From Paralvinella palmiformis (taxonomy: Eukaryota; Annelida; Polychaeta; Terebellida; Alvinellidae): 64,000 nucleotides of DNA. The notes below the pieces were generated by a model, which was not told where the DNA came from, made no database searches, and saw only the letters and a program-made list of their open reading frames with translations. The stretch lies in the NCBI GenBank assembly GCA_025642065.1, contig JAODUP010001134.1, forward strand, positions 62,001 to 126,000, written 5' to 3'. This document shows, in pieces, positions 52,001 through 60,794 of this stretch; the stretch's first letter is position 1, and each line of letters starts with the position of its first letter. Made by a program: the position numbers and the translations under genes.

Positions 52001-55000
52001 AAGAAATGATCAATTATTACCACTAAACATATTGATTGTAAGTTTAAAATTTAAAGTTAATTAAATTATTCGTCCAAAACTGACTAACCATGCACCACCC
52101 ACTCTGAATATGTTAAACTGCCATTTAGCTATTATTTATTTTACCAACTAGCCAACCAAAGTAAAAATAAATCCTTCAGTTATAACAGACCTATTAATGA
52201 CTTTAAATTTTTTTCCATACTTTTTGCAATATCATTGGCAATATTCAACAGATGAAGTGATTCCTCAAATGCTAAAACATTAACTACTTTTGAAGAGCAA
52301 GTAACCTTTTGACAGAAGAAACGTTACAAATAAACAACCTTTTTTGTTTAACTATTCATCCATCAAAATAACTCCCAAGTGAATTTTCAGCATCAATCAC
52401 TGCTTAATAGAAATTTAGGATCTGGTAGTGGTGTGTATGTGTGTGCATATATCACAGATTTGTGTGTAGACTGTTAGTTCTGTTAATTATATTATAAAGG
52501 GAATACTAGCCAACCATTTAAGTTTCACTTCTGGGATATTTATAAACAGTGAAATCGGCTATCAAACTCTCTTCCGGAGAACCTTCATATCTATTTTCCA
52601 TGCTTTCTCTAGCAGTAGCACGCAAGCCCAGAATGCTCCGTTCATCTGGTTTTCACTTGTCTGTTTCCAGGGTTAAAACTCGTGTTGGCACTCGTGCTTT
52701 TTCAGTTGCTGTCCCTAATCTTTGGAACTCTCTCCCTGAACATGTTAAGTCATCAACCAGCACAGTTTCTTTCCTTCACCCTTTGAAAACTTGCTTATCC
52801 TTCCTAAGTTTCCACTGCATCCAATCACTTGTTAATGAATTTTGCATTGTACCTCGACTATGCGTTTGTCCAACCCCTGTACTAGGTGCGCCACTGAGTT
52901 CAACTTTTTAAGAGGATATTGGCCATATAGCATTTGTAATTATTATATCTGATAGTGATAGTATAGATTAATACAAGTATCAGTTTCACACAGTCTATGT
53001 CCATGTTCCCTTCTGAGCCTGGAGTAAAGCTCTTTGACTGTTTTAAAATATAGACACCATTACAATACCTTGTAGTTGGATTCAGCAGCTTGATTTAATA
53101 CTAAGAACTTGGGGTGGGGGGATTCGAGACAAATCTGGAGTGATCCATATTTATATTTTGTACATGCTTAAGTACAGAGCCAAATATCAAAATGAACTCC
53201 ATTTCTTATCTGCAATAATCGTATCAGACGATTAGTTTAAAACACCAAATTATCTCAATGATTAACAAAGTGCCATTTTATTGATCATCTTGACCTACAT
53301 GTTAAAAGGACTAAAACAAAATTTATGGGGACTGGTAGCGCATTGGACCACAGATCACTACTACCCAAGATCAAATCTCAGCGTGGGCATATCTGCAGGG
53401 TGTTTCATCTTCGACTTCGCTACTGTTGGAGGTCGCTCAACCCATTTAGACTACCATGTGCACAACAATGGCCATAAAACATCATCACCATAACTGGACG
53501 AGTCTCATGTTTATTATGTTATTGTTCCTATGATTATAATCCGCAACCAAAACGGGTCCAAAGTATGTGACAAACATTTCCATGGAATAAACTTTTAAAA
53601 TGCTAAACCAAGGAGTATACTCCTCAACATACTGTTCAATTATGTTTATTTTGCTATTGGTTGGGAAGAAAAGGAAGTAATTACAGAAATTACATAGTGA
53701 TGCCTTCATATTACACTTAATATTATTAACTTACTTTGAATTTAGTCCATTTGATTTTATACTGTGCTAGAAAGACAAGAATATACGCCTTTCTATTTTT
53801 AAGTTTTGCACAGCTCTCTCTTTAAAAAAAAGAGATTTTAGCCAATGAACTGTTTTTTTTAATTATTTACTGAACAACCCAAACTCTGTCAAATAATTTT
53901 TGTAAAATGGTTATGTAATAATTAATGCCTTAATAAACCTTCTGACATTTATTATCCCATCGTACATGCTGCCCTGACGTCAATCTAACTTACTTAATAA
54001 ATAACAATTACTATGCAACTAGACGTCAATCGGTACAAGTCCAACTCAATGAAGTATTAACAAAATCCAATACGATGCGATGTATGCAGGCCTAAAATAC
54101 ATTGTAGTGTAAAAATACGTCCACATTGGGAAAAAAGCAACAACAGATGAAAATTTAAATTGAAGAATTTTTTTAGATCATTAATTAACACGAGAGCCCA
54201 TTTGCCTGAGGCATTTTCCTCGATAGCTGCATGCATTTTATTCCATACATAAAACAACCAGATTTTAATAGCATAACAATAGTCCTAATTAAAGTTGAAA
54301 TGTTTTAAAGTCTATTTTATCAGCACAGATTAATAAGCTAATGCATTAGTTATCACATAATTAACTTTTTTAACTATAATGATAATGTAATACAGGTACC
54401 AAATCAGATTTATGGCTGCACAAAAAGTGAAACAAATATCTTCTGCATATCGTTAGCTCACTAAAAACAGTTCTATTTTAAGTATTAACTGCAATTAGCT
54501 CTAAATATGTGAGCTTCATAAAACAACACTGCTACGAGTGCTGCTTCATGATTTTATGCGAGCAAATTGCATATGATGTTTTTGTAAAAAAATAGTTTTT
54601 GTTGAGAATAACTTCCCATTAATACATAAATAATAATGTATATTTAATAAAGCGCCCTTACTAGCAGGAGCCATTTAAAGGCTCTGTACAAATAATATGT
54701 AATTTAATAATACCCCAAAATAATATGCGTGATTTAAAATATACTAATTACTTATCTGTAAAAGCAACCTTAAATAGGTGTGTTTTTTAGAAAAGATTTA
54801 AACTTTTCAAGAGACGACACATTTCTAATATATGCTGGCAACCTATTCCACAAAGTGGGGGCGGCAACACTAAACGCACAATCACCATATGACTTGAGCT
54901 GAGACACTGGCAACTGCAATAGTATCTGACTGGATTACCTGAGTTTTGGGGATGACTTTCTAATGGACACCAGAGTTATCACTAATATGTGGCTTCAATA

Positions 55001-57466
55001 CGAACCAAAACGTGGATTTTCCAAATTAAACCTCTATGTCTAAAATGTCACAACAGATTAGGAATTAAAAAGAGTGGACAGCCAAATCAAAAGTTAGTAC
55101 TATGGTGACAGCAAGTCATCGTGTAAAGAGCATCTGCGGTACAGTAAGCATCCTTTATCTGACATCAAAAACATGTATACATAACAAAATATATAAACCT
55201 TAGTAAACACTTTCTACTTATGTTGGTTTCAAAATTTGAAAATATTGCGGAGGTGCTAATATTTGTGGAAAGGAAAACTGATGATTTGTATTTATTCACG
55301 ACACATCCTACGGACACAGGCAATGGTGAGATTCAATCCTACGCAACCTGAAGAATGGCCGCATCACATACCACAAACCATAAAATCAGAATGACAGAAG
55401 CTACAAAGTCACTAGCTCTAAAAAATGGTTTACCTCCACCATCTCCCCCCCCCCCGAATTACTTATAATATTGTATCACAATTGTCACCAAAGAATCAAT
55501 GTTTAAGCTTTAGCTGTCTCAGTGAGTTTTATTTTTTCAGTCGTTCACAATTAATTTTAATCTGTATGTAACATTGTTCACAGTCTAATAGAGTTTTATG
55601 GCAACTTCTATATAACATTGTCTCCAATTTCTAAATGGCATCATAACACCAAAATTTATCAGTCTCTGATAACAGTTTATGGTGAAAGTATGGGTGCTTT
55701 ATGAATGTACTCAAGTACAAGTACAGAGTACTTCCTGTCATGAGTAGATGTGTACATCTGAGTACTTCAAAATGTGTACTCAATTGAGTACAATAAGTAC
55801 ACCAGCCCCAACCCTGATCAGGTTTAATAACAACATAATACTTTCATCAATATTAGATCATTCATAATATAATACACAATAAACGATTTCCTTCACATGA
55901 AAGAAATTGTAACATCTATCTACAAAGAGTACAAATTTAATCTTCATAAAATTAAGACAGAAATTATTATATTACCCCTTTCAAATATTTAGATGCATAA
56001 TGCATTAGTATACATATAAAAATATGCAGATGAATGGTGTACATCTTGCCGATGTTTAACTGATAAATCTAATGTGTGTAAATATATATTTCCACAACTG
56101 TTTGTAACTCTGATAAATGTGTTCTTTAAATATTGTGATGTACACAAATGCTATCACATAATTTTAATATATGGTGTCATTAAATGGCTTCCTCCTATTA
56201 GTAACAGTAGTTATGCTATTGTTATTAATATTACTGGCTCAACAAAGGCAAACAATATATGGTTCAACTAACAGATAACTAATTTACACATAATTGTTCC
56301 TCCAAAACTATTAAATCAAGTATATCACAAAATGATAACCAAAAATCACTTACCTAAGTCTGAATATAGTTTATACATCTATGTCCAAATAAGGCCATAG
56401 TCTATGTAATGTCACTATAAGTCATCCACCGCGGGATGACAGGACTAGACAACTGGATTCTGTCTGATCCAACCAAACTGAAAAGTAGCATAGAACTTAG
56501 TTCTTATTGCATCAATAAATCATAAGTCACTGATGGTTAGACATGTGTATCCATCATGTGAAGAACTTAAAAATCTGCATAACATCAATGTTGTTATGAT
56601 AAACCTTTATTTTATATATTCAATTCACATGTATATATATATATATATACAGTGTATGTGACCGATCTACATATTACAGGAATATCACGTTAAAATTTCC
56701 ACAAATAAATTAATGATCAGAATAAAGTGAATTCATTAAAGTAATAAAGAGAATGGTACAATTCCTCCAAACATGAAACAGTAATAAGTCATTAACTGTG
56801 AATGAACAATAATTATCAAGAACAGCAATTAAATTAATGCTAATCACATCGGTTCTGAACATAACAACTTCTGAAATGAAGGGTCAAAATTATTCATCTA
56901 AACTCAAGTACTTATTATTGAAACAAGAGAATAATATTTACCAATAATACCCAACAGTTGAACAGACGTTCAAATTTTGTGGATACAAGAACAGAATATC
57001 CCCGTACACTCAATATCGTACGTCGTAACTGCACAGAATGACAGATAATGAGATAGTGAGTTGGTTTGCCAAATTAGCCCAAAGGTAGTTATGACGGCAA
57101 CTGTTAACTAACGACATCTGGTCCCCTCCACCTGCCCACACCGCAGCAAAAACACGTGTCTTTGTTGTCAAACAAAGACAGTCAACGAAACGCGTCCGAC
57201 ACAACTCCGAATTATGGCCAAATTACGTCAAATGAACCTAAACAAAAAAAATCACATTTAAAAAAAGAATTCATATTACCAGCTCGTGAAATAAAAACAC
57301 AGCCTTGTGTCCGAAAACTGCGATCCACTTGCGGTTACTAGACCCCGAGTTGTCAACACTTGGCGGAATTTTTGCGCAGAAAACTTTGTCGCACGTCGCT
57401 TTGTTTACAAAGTGACGTTCGCGCGAAACTCACCCTTTTCCGTTCCCGGCCAGCGACCGACGGCAT
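28281..57466 (-). CDS. AMOT: Angiomotin-family protein (AMOT/AMOTL-like), 14 firm exons plus a tentative first exon
   Basis: Junctional coiled-coil scaffold; family members bind YAP/TAZ-type WW domains and polarity proteins. Coding exons in transcript order: [57466-57434 tentative], 41783-41540, 41054-39602, 38768-38585, 38082-37938, 37747-37707, 37540-37462, 36006-35861, 35021-34872, 33929-33792, 30824-30757, 30619-30485, 30063-29741, 29584-29499 and 28346-28281. All are GT-AG and phase-compatible; without the tentative exon they sum to 3258 nt (1085 residues). With exon 1 numbering: PPPY at 79-82; a low-complexity Gln/Asn/Ser region 93-577; coiled coil from about 600 ([20 protein letters not shown]); angiomotin C-terminal domain about 635-1000 with [42 protein letters not shown] and [13 protein letters not shown]. 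The C-terminus is predicted as YLWQV. The paralogue cannot be assigned: the protein predates the vertebrate AMOT/AMOTL1/AMOTL2 split. Confidence 0.92.
28437..28580. repeat. (TA)n followed by MITE-like repeat, copy 1
   Basis: After a TA run (28437-28466), the sequence from 28467 (TACACTTAATCTGTATAATC, AGGTAATATGTA) matches the left terminal repeat and inner segment (CTAACTGAGATTTAA...) of the 142-bp inverted-repeat element at 59255-59396. The right end is degraded. Intron of the angiomotin gene. Confidence 0.7.
28826..29014 (-). repeat. tRNA-derived SINE, family B (inverted)
   Basis: Minus-strand head near 29014 (CTTCTGTGGTCTAATGGTAG), TTGGACCACAGATCACTACC, then GGCCCATTTAGCCTACCAAG and an ATC tail at 28826-28840. 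In the last angiomotin intron, in the same orientation as the gene. Confidence 0.85.
29036..29470 (+). mobile_element. Non-LTR retrotransposon reverse-transcriptase C-terminal relic
   Basis: Plus-strand frames, with shifts near 29195 and in-frame stops, read [15 protein letters not shown], then [37 protein letters not shown], and finally [19 protein letters not shown] before a stop. This order (W.ARHI.RR.DNRW, GGKR.RGR.RW.D, W..HA.AFI..WT) is the C-terminus of common LINE endonuclease/reverse transcriptases. Truncated and inactivated; antisense within the last angiomotin intron. Confidence 0.85.
31351..31938. mobile_element. piggyBac-like MITE with TTAA ends
   Basis: The left end is TTAA followed by AAGGATAGTCCACCTTC. 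The right end, reverse complemented, is TTAA followed by AGGTACAGTCCACCCCC. Imperfect terminal inverted repeats flanked by TTAA on both sides are the hallmark of piggyBac-type insertion. The 588-bp interior has a 105-residue frame but no transposase motifs. Inserted in the angiomotin intron between exons 33929-33792 and 30824-30757. Confidence 0.65.
33021..33111. mobile_element. 87-bp TA-flanked palindromic MITE (pogo/Tigger-like ends)
   Basis: Starts CAGTCAGGCCCCATTATACC at 33023 and ends with the near-reverse-complement ATAACATGGCCCGACTG at 33109. TA is directly present on each side, fitting Tc1/mariner-superfamily target duplication. No coding capacity. Same angiomotin intron as the element at 31351. 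Confidence 0.7.
34178..34330 (+). repeat. LINE 3'-tail fragment
   Basis: GATGAATTTTGCATTGTACC, TTGACTATGGAGAATGCCC and CCCTGTACTAAGTGTGTCAC match, block by block, the 3' tail of the LINE relic at 52830-52950 (AATGAATTTTGCATTGTACC...). Intron of the angiomotin gene. Confidence 0.65.
35090..35210 (-). repeat. Diverged tRNA-derived SINE, family B (inverted)
   Basis: Plus-strand sequence GACTAAATGAGCCTAGTGAC, then GGATTTGAACTCGGATGACT and TTAAACCATGGAGCTGGC, is a degraded reverse complement of the family B core, B box and head. Confidence 0.5.
36560..36860. repeat. Family D repeat followed by inverted family E repeat
   Basis: 36560-36705 has AGAGATTTAAAAGATAGTTA, GAACAGGTGTGTGTTTTTAG and TTTTCAAGAGACGATGCATT (family D 3' half, plus). 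36715-36860 has repeated CAATTCCAATTCC and TAGGTACTGCGAATACCTAC, the reverse complement of the family E block at 13300-13520. Confidence 0.6.
38129..38187 (+). repeat. SINE family B 3' fragment
   Basis: GACCCATTTAGCCTACCATG TGCACAAAAATGG and an ATCATCGTCATC tail. Only the tail of the element is present. Directly upstream (in gene sense) of angiomotin exon 38082-37938. Confidence 0.75.
38447..38520 (+). repeat. Interspersed repeat family D fragment
   Basis: AATGTAGATTTAATAAAGTT, CCCTCACAAGCAGGAACCAT, TCAAAG: short copy of the family D head. Confidence 0.6.
38896..39076. repeat. 18-bp tandem repeat with palindromic core
   Basis: About nine to ten units of CTGTATCTATCAACAGTA, with variants in the second half. 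Each junction creates the palindrome ACAGTACTGT. It lies in the intron between the large angiomotin exon (39602) and exon 38768. Confidence 0.85.
39602..41054 (-). CDS. AMOT: Angiomotin-family large low-complexity exon
   Basis: 1453-nt exon (phase 2 in, phase 2 out) between a TTAG acceptor and a CAGAG/GTTAGA donor. It begins [20 protein letters not shown] and is rich in Ser, Gln, Asn, Pro and Thr. There is a poly-Asn tract (interrupted by Ser, about 40637-40678) encoded by AAC/AAT, and Q/H-rich stretches. It should form the disordered linker between the PPxY-bearing N-terminus and the coiled coil. No second PPxY and no LATS-type HxRxxS site is visible, both of which are typical of vertebrate p130 angiomotin. 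Confidence 0.9.
41080..41160. repeat. (TA)n(TG)n microsatellite
   Basis: A TA run followed by about 30 TG units with one TTT interruption, just upstream (gene sense) of the large angiomotin exon's acceptor. Confidence 0.92.
41380..41409. repeat. (AC)n microsatellite
   Basis: Uninterrupted AC run in the same intron. Confidence 0.9.
41540..41783 (-). CDS. AMOT: Angiomotin-family PPxY exon
   Basis: Acceptor ATTTATTTCAG at 41784-41785; donor CCTG/GTAATC at 41539. Reads [14 protein letters not shown]..., then [16 protein letters not shown]. The PPPY matches the PPxY ligand by which angiomotins bind WW domains of YAP; flanking P-P-P-x-Y-P-G resembles the second vertebrate motif. The only internal ATGs (Met-Met at about exon residues 43-44) could serve as start if the far upstream exon is untranslated. 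Confidence 0.85.
42889..42970 (+). repeat. Interspersed repeat family D fragment
   Basis: AATGTATATTTAATAAAGAG, CCCTTATTGGCACGAGCCAT, TCAAAGGCGATGTACAAATA. Confidence 0.75.
43863..43979. repeat. 24-bp tandem repeat, about five units
   Basis: Unit ACAGTAGATATGGACTGCCA+GAGC with single-base variants. The reading frames across it (repeated C-Q-S-T-V-D-M-D) are a by-product of the unit length being a multiple of three. Confidence 0.9.
45999..46041. repeat. (CT)n(GT)n microsatellite
   Basis: About 16 CT units followed by GT units. Confidence 0.9.
48195..48315 (-). repeat. tRNA-derived repeat, family C (inverted)
   Basis: Plus strand shows GAGGAAACATTCCACAAATA, GATTTGAACACACAACCTGC and GCTCTAGCCACTGTGCTATG: the reverse complement of the family C body, B box and head. 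Confidence 0.7.
48431..48580 (-). repeat. tRNA-derived SINE, family B (inverted)
   Basis: AGGCTAAATAGGCCTAGCGA, CCTCCAAAGGTAATGAAGCG, GAGATTCGAACACAGGTGGT and CTACCGCTAGACCACGGAGA, in that order on the plus strand. Confidence 0.85.
50256..50361. repeat. ~39-bp tandem repeat, three units
   Basis: Unit contains TCCCCTTTTTCTAAACACAT followed by ACAAATGATAA, repeated three times with minor changes. Confidence 0.85.
51113..51277 (+). repeat. tRNA-derived SINE, family B
   Basis: Well-preserved head GGCGCCTCCGTGGTCTAGTT, GGTAGCGCATTGGACCACTG, GAGTTCGAATCTTGGCCTGT. A deletion removes the middle CTTCGCTTCATTACC part; the tail is GTGGCCGTAAAACATCAATC. Confidence 0.85.
52540..52950 (+). mobile_element. 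Non-LTR (CR1/L2-like) retrotransposon 3' relic
   Basis: A plus-strand frame reads [38 protein letters not shown], then [11 protein letters not shown]. The R.K.R.G.RAFS..AP.LWN.LP order followed by F...LKT is the C-terminal signature of CR1/L2-like reverse transcriptases. It is followed by a 3' tail shared with 34178-34330. The 120-residue frame is open, but only the end of the protein is present. Antisense to the angiomotin gene. Confidence 0.85.
53328..53487 (+). repeat. tRNA-derived SINE, family B
   Basis: CTGGTAGCGCATTGGACCAC, AGATCACTACTACCCAAGAT, GTGGGCATATCTGCAGGGTG, ATTTAGACTACCATGTGCAC. The first ~20 bp of the head is replaced. Confidence 0.8.
54631..54960 (+). repeat. Interspersed repeat family D, longest copy
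   Basis: AATGTATATTTAATAAAGCG, CCCTTACTAGCAGGAGCCAT, then TTAAACTTTTCAAGAGACGA, GCTGGCAACCTATTCCACAA and CACTAAACGCACAATCACC. Extends well beyond the other copies and may represent most of the source element. Confidence 0.7.
55695..55830. repeat. hAT-like ACTCAAGTACAAGTA repeat
   Basis: TGTACTCAAGTACAAGTACA, GAGTACTTCAAAATGTGTAC and CAATTGAGTACAATAAGTAC. Inverted ACTCAAGTA/TACTTGAGT-like motifs resemble those at 23985-24700. Confidence 0.45.
57434..57466 (-). CDS. AMOT: Tentative first coding exon of the angiomotin-family gene
   Basis: Minus-strand ATG at 57466 starts [11 protein letters not shown]. It ends at a good donor (AAAAGG/GTGAGT, donor at 57433-57432) in phase 0, which is what exon 41783-41540 requires. 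An in-frame TAA lies 9 nt upstream of the ATG. The region is GC-richer and promoter-like. Against it: -3 is T, so the Kozak context is weak, the implied intron is about 15.6 kb, and phase agreement alone has a one-in-three chance. If wrong, the N-terminus differs or begins within the next exon. Confidence 0.4.
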
Positions 57467-57720
57467 CCACTGTGCTTAATCTAAAGGGTGGTTAAGTTTC
57501 GGTGGGTGTTTAGCCAGATTTAGCGCCTCTTTCGCCGAATTTTGTGCCCTCGACTCTCCTTCACAACCGAAAGTTCTCAAGATGGCCGAGCGAAATTATG
57601 CGAGGAATTTCCCACCCGATGACGTCACGACAAAATCTGGGTCATTCATTATAGCCAACAACCGGGTGTGTGTCGGCGAACTTGCTTCGGGGGCAGCTAC
57701 CTAGAAATGATACGAGAGTT
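57435..57720. promoter_or_regulatory. GC-rich promoter-like region with palindromic CRE and YY1-like site
   Basis: Local CpG and GC content is visibly higher than in flanking DNA. TGACGTCA at 57620-57627 is a full palindromic CRE (CREB/ATF). AAGATGGCCG at 57580-57589 resembles a YY1 site. The segment lies just upstream of the tentative angiomotin first exon. A plus-strand 41-codon frame (ATG at 57582, strong Kozak, stop by 57704) also starts here. Confidence 0.5.
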
Positions 57721-58678
57721 TCTTTATTTTGCAATATAAATAAAAAATACACTTTATAATAATATGTATATATGATGAACTGAGTTAATAATACTCTTAA
57801 TGGTAACCATGTCATGAAAGAACGAACAAATTGTACTCATAAATGAATGTAAACTACAGTATTATCGTCTCGTCTAATGTTATAAAATATGGAACATTAT
57901 TAAAAGTTTGCAGTAAAATATGATAAATCGTTTAAATGAACTCCATAACCACTGTATAAATGCCCATCTTACCCCAGTTTTCAATGCGAACTAATTAGAA
58001 ACAAGCGGTCGGCGTATAAAAATCCACGCCGAGATGGCCACGGGTGTACTTTCCGGCTGTACGCGGAACCCGGCCGTGTACGCGCTCCCGGAACGAGATC
58101 TCCGAACCTTGTACGTCTTTGGAAGGCAGCCAAAAAGATAAACTATTCCGCGGGTTAGTTTTAGGAGGCTGCAACGAAAGGAAATATGATCCAGCTTTTG
58201 GGGGCTGCATGTTTACCGGCTCGTCGGAATATGGATAATTTGAATGCGGCCGACTGGAATATTTGATGTTTCCGAGTGTCGAAAGGCGGATTTTCAACAA
58301 TAAAAGACAGCTAAATTAAACAATATTTAACGCGGCACGGTCATTCGCCCTGAAAACGCCCGGTCTCGTGAGAGTCATCAATTACAGGCAAGAATGTGTC
58401 GGAACTCGAGAGGCGGGTAACGCGAGGGGGGATAGTGGTCGTAATGGCCGGATTCTTATAAGACTGTCGTGCAAGTCAGAAAATGCTCTTCCCTTCTCGG
58501 ATGTGGCATTGGTTAGACCAAATGAAGGTTGTACGAAATGTTGTTGTTTTAGGGGCCACTTTCTGTCTACAATGAGTGAGGCGAAATACCCTCCAAACAG
58601 AGCTAGACTGAATTAAAACCCCGATGTTAGCAACTGGACCATAGATACACTTGCTCAACGGGAGACCAACAAAGTACC

Positions 58679-58719
<41 letters not shown>

Positions 58720-58803
58720 GGGGGGTGAAGGATAAATTTATACCCAAAAATGCGTGCCTAATTTTATTGCATTTGAAGATATGGTGTGCCAATTTATATG
58801 CAC
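57721..58803. other. Intergenic DNA between promoter-like region and unknown exon
   Basis: 57995-58620 is GC-richer, with overlapping frames on both strands (101 residues minus at 57995-58300; 82 residues plus at 58368-58616). None shows a known motif, so no gene is called. (TA)n(GA)n occurs at 58679-58720. Confidence 0.35.
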
Positions 58804-58938
58804 ATTAGGTTAAATCGGCCACGTTATCTGGAATAGCAATGAGATTAAATTAAAGATGAAACAACCCTCAGGCAGCCGAGATTTGGACTTTTGTCCAGGA
58901 GGCCCGCGACCAGCCGTGCTACCAGTTAAATCAGATAG
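58804..58938 (-). repeat. Diverged tRNA-derived SINE, family B (inverted)
   Basis: TTAGGTTAAATCGGCCACGT, TTAAAGATGAAACAACCCTC and AGCCGAGATTTGGAC match the reverse complement of the family B core; the head near 58920 is degraded. Confidence 0.6.
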
Positions 58939-59203
58939 ACCCCTATGTTGAAATAAGGCAATGCATTTATGGACATTTGCATAATATTCAACAGAAAGTG
59001 AGCATTTTATCTGTGTATGCATAAGCGTTATTAAACCGAAGGTCGTACCTCCATAATTTATGTGGAATTATTAATTACCAGCAGCATAGATTCTGATCAG
59101 CGTCCAACGAACTAGTGTACTGAAGCTCCTGTACTCGTTTACCTCTGCCCTCATTCATTCATTCTTCATTATACATGAAACTATGCTAATTAAGATGCTC
59201 TTG

Positions 59204-59254
<51 letters not shown>
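59204..59254. repeat. (TA)n(TG)n microsatellite
   Basis: TA units followed by TG units, abutting the left end of the inverted-repeat element at 59255. Confidence 0.9.
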
Positions 59255-59257
<3 letters not shown>

Positions 59258-59396
59258 AGTTAATCTGTATAATCAAGTAATATGTATTTTATCAGAAATA
59301 TTAAGGTAATACGTCTATTACTAACTGAGATTTAATACAGATTACCTGAAAATTTCAGGTAATATACATATCACCTGATTATACAGATTAACTGTA
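59255..59396. mobile_element. 142-bp MITE with ~32-bp terminal inverted repeats
   Basis: Left end TACAGTTAATCTGTATAATC plus AAGTAATATGTA; right end is its reverse complement with about two mismatches in 32. It is flanked by TA-rich microsatellite, so a TA target site is likely. A related copy lies at 28467. No coding capacity. Confidence 0.85.
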
Positions 59397-59398
59397 GC

Positions 59399-59456
<58 letters not shown>
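59397..59456. repeat. (TA)n(TG)n microsatellite
   Basis: TA then TG units immediately right of the MITE, mirroring the left flank. Confidence 0.9.
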
Positions 59457-59963
59457 CTGATTCAACCTGAACCAGAGCTCTATGGCTCTATATAGGTGTG
59501 TCCATAAATTTGGGAAAAGGAGGTTAATTACACAATAATAATAACAAGCATGTACTGAAGAAGTAATATTTTCTCATAATAAATCAATAATAACATATCA
59601 ATATTAGCGGCCGTTTTGACTTGCATTTATATATTTTGTTAGTTTTCTTCTAATTCACACACAGAGAGAAAGAGAGATGGGGGGGGGAGAGGGGGGGGGA
59701 GATATGGGGGGGACTTTAATAAAATCCAAGCCCACAGCGAGCGTGATTATGTAATATACCAAAAAAGTATGTTCACGTTAAGAAATATCTTTTGCTCGAA
59801 ACTTCTTGACGAGCACAAAATCTGTAAAGCATACTTTGTTCCATTGACCCTCATCATATACGAAATGGTACATGGTGGAACAAAATAGATCCACTAGAGA
59901 AGTATATGTGGTATATAATGTTGTACTATTTAATTCTGTGTTTCCCTCACGAGGATTACTCAC

Positions 59964-60141
59964 CCGGAAAATGTAGATCATAGAACGGCTTCTTCCAACG
60001 TTTATCGTGGTACCAAGTATCATAAATCATGACGGGTGCATCATACTCATCATCGCTGCGCGTTATCACTTGCCAAAACTGGTTTACGTTCATAACAGTC
60101 ACCCACAGTCGGGTTATATTCGTTCTATACGAATGAAACAT
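59964..60141 (-). CDS. Probable first coding exon of an unidentified protein (partial)
   Basis: Minus strand: an in-frame TAA upstream, ATG at 60141 (G at -3), then 59 codons ending CCG-G at a strong donor (GTGAGT, 59963-59958), phase 1. The peptide starts MFHSYRTNITRLWVTVMNVN and contains QFWQVITRSDDEYDAP, MIYDTWYHDKRW and PFYDLHFP. It is rich in Trp, Tyr, Phe and Asp like a folded globular domain, unlike the repeat-derived frames nearby. I do not recognise the family. Downstream exons should lie to the left on the minus strand but none was identified before the angiomotin promoter, so this may be a relic or have short, divergent exons. Confidence 0.45.
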
Positions 60142-60715
60142 CCCCGAATAAAATAAGTTAAGACGACCCGGTAGTTAGCTGACAGTTGTTGTCATAAATT
60201 GGTTTCCTTCTATTTTTAATCCTATTATTTAGTTAATTCAGGCCATTTTATTTATTTTGTTTCGATCGTTGTTTATTTATTTTTCAACCGACCGGGACGA
60301 ATGGCACTGGGCCGAAAGTTTGTTGTTTTCTTGTCTCGAATGTGTTCCACACATAATGTGTCCAGTTTTATTACGGCGTTATTGCCTCATTAATCATCAG
60401 CGCTAAACAATAATTCGGTTTTTCGTTTTTTAGCCTAAATACCACACATTGTGGGGGGGGGGTTCCTACTTCAGACGGCTTCTTTCCTCCTACCCTTTTG
60501 GTCAGAGAATAAGAGCACTAGCTGTAATGGCTACTGGCTATAATCTGAATTTCCTCGTATTTAAGCGGTTCCGTCTGTTGCCTAGCAACCGAGTTAACAC
60601 TTATCTTGAAGATCTTTCAGATTCACGAATTAGACATGTGTACTCGTGTTTTGTTATTTTTTTGTTATTTTTGTTTGTTTTTAAGCTGGTTTGGTGTTTG
60701 AACCCAGTATTTTAA
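60142..60715. other. Upstream region of the unidentified exon
   Basis: Contains an 88-residue plus-strand frame (60449-60715) of unusual composition with a poly-G start. It has no family resemblance and is not called as a gene. Confidence 0.3.
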
Positions 60716-60716
60716 G

Positions 60717-60725
60717 CACACACAT

Positions 60726-60772
<47 letters not shown>
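60717..60772. repeat. (CA)n(TA)n microsatellite
   Basis: CA units followed by TA units. Confidence 0.9.
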
Positions 60773-60776
<4 letters not shown>

Positions 60777-60794
60777 CAGAAGTGCATCTTATTT

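Larger units (their letters stand above)
41784..57433 (-). other. Large first intron (about 15.6 kb) of the angiomotin-family gene
   Basis: No additional coding exon was recognised. It holds SINEs, tandem repeats, a LINE relic and microsatellites listed separately. An alternative promoter or exon could hide here: a GC-rich stretch at 46545-46640 with repeated GCGCGC has no supported gene. The assignment as intron depends on the tentative exon at 57434-57466. Confidence 0.5.

Noticed and set aside
57582..57704. 41-codon plus-strand ORF with strong Kozak as a small protein gene
   Set aside because: Too short and without family resemblance; the ATG coincides with a YY1-like site in a probable promoter.
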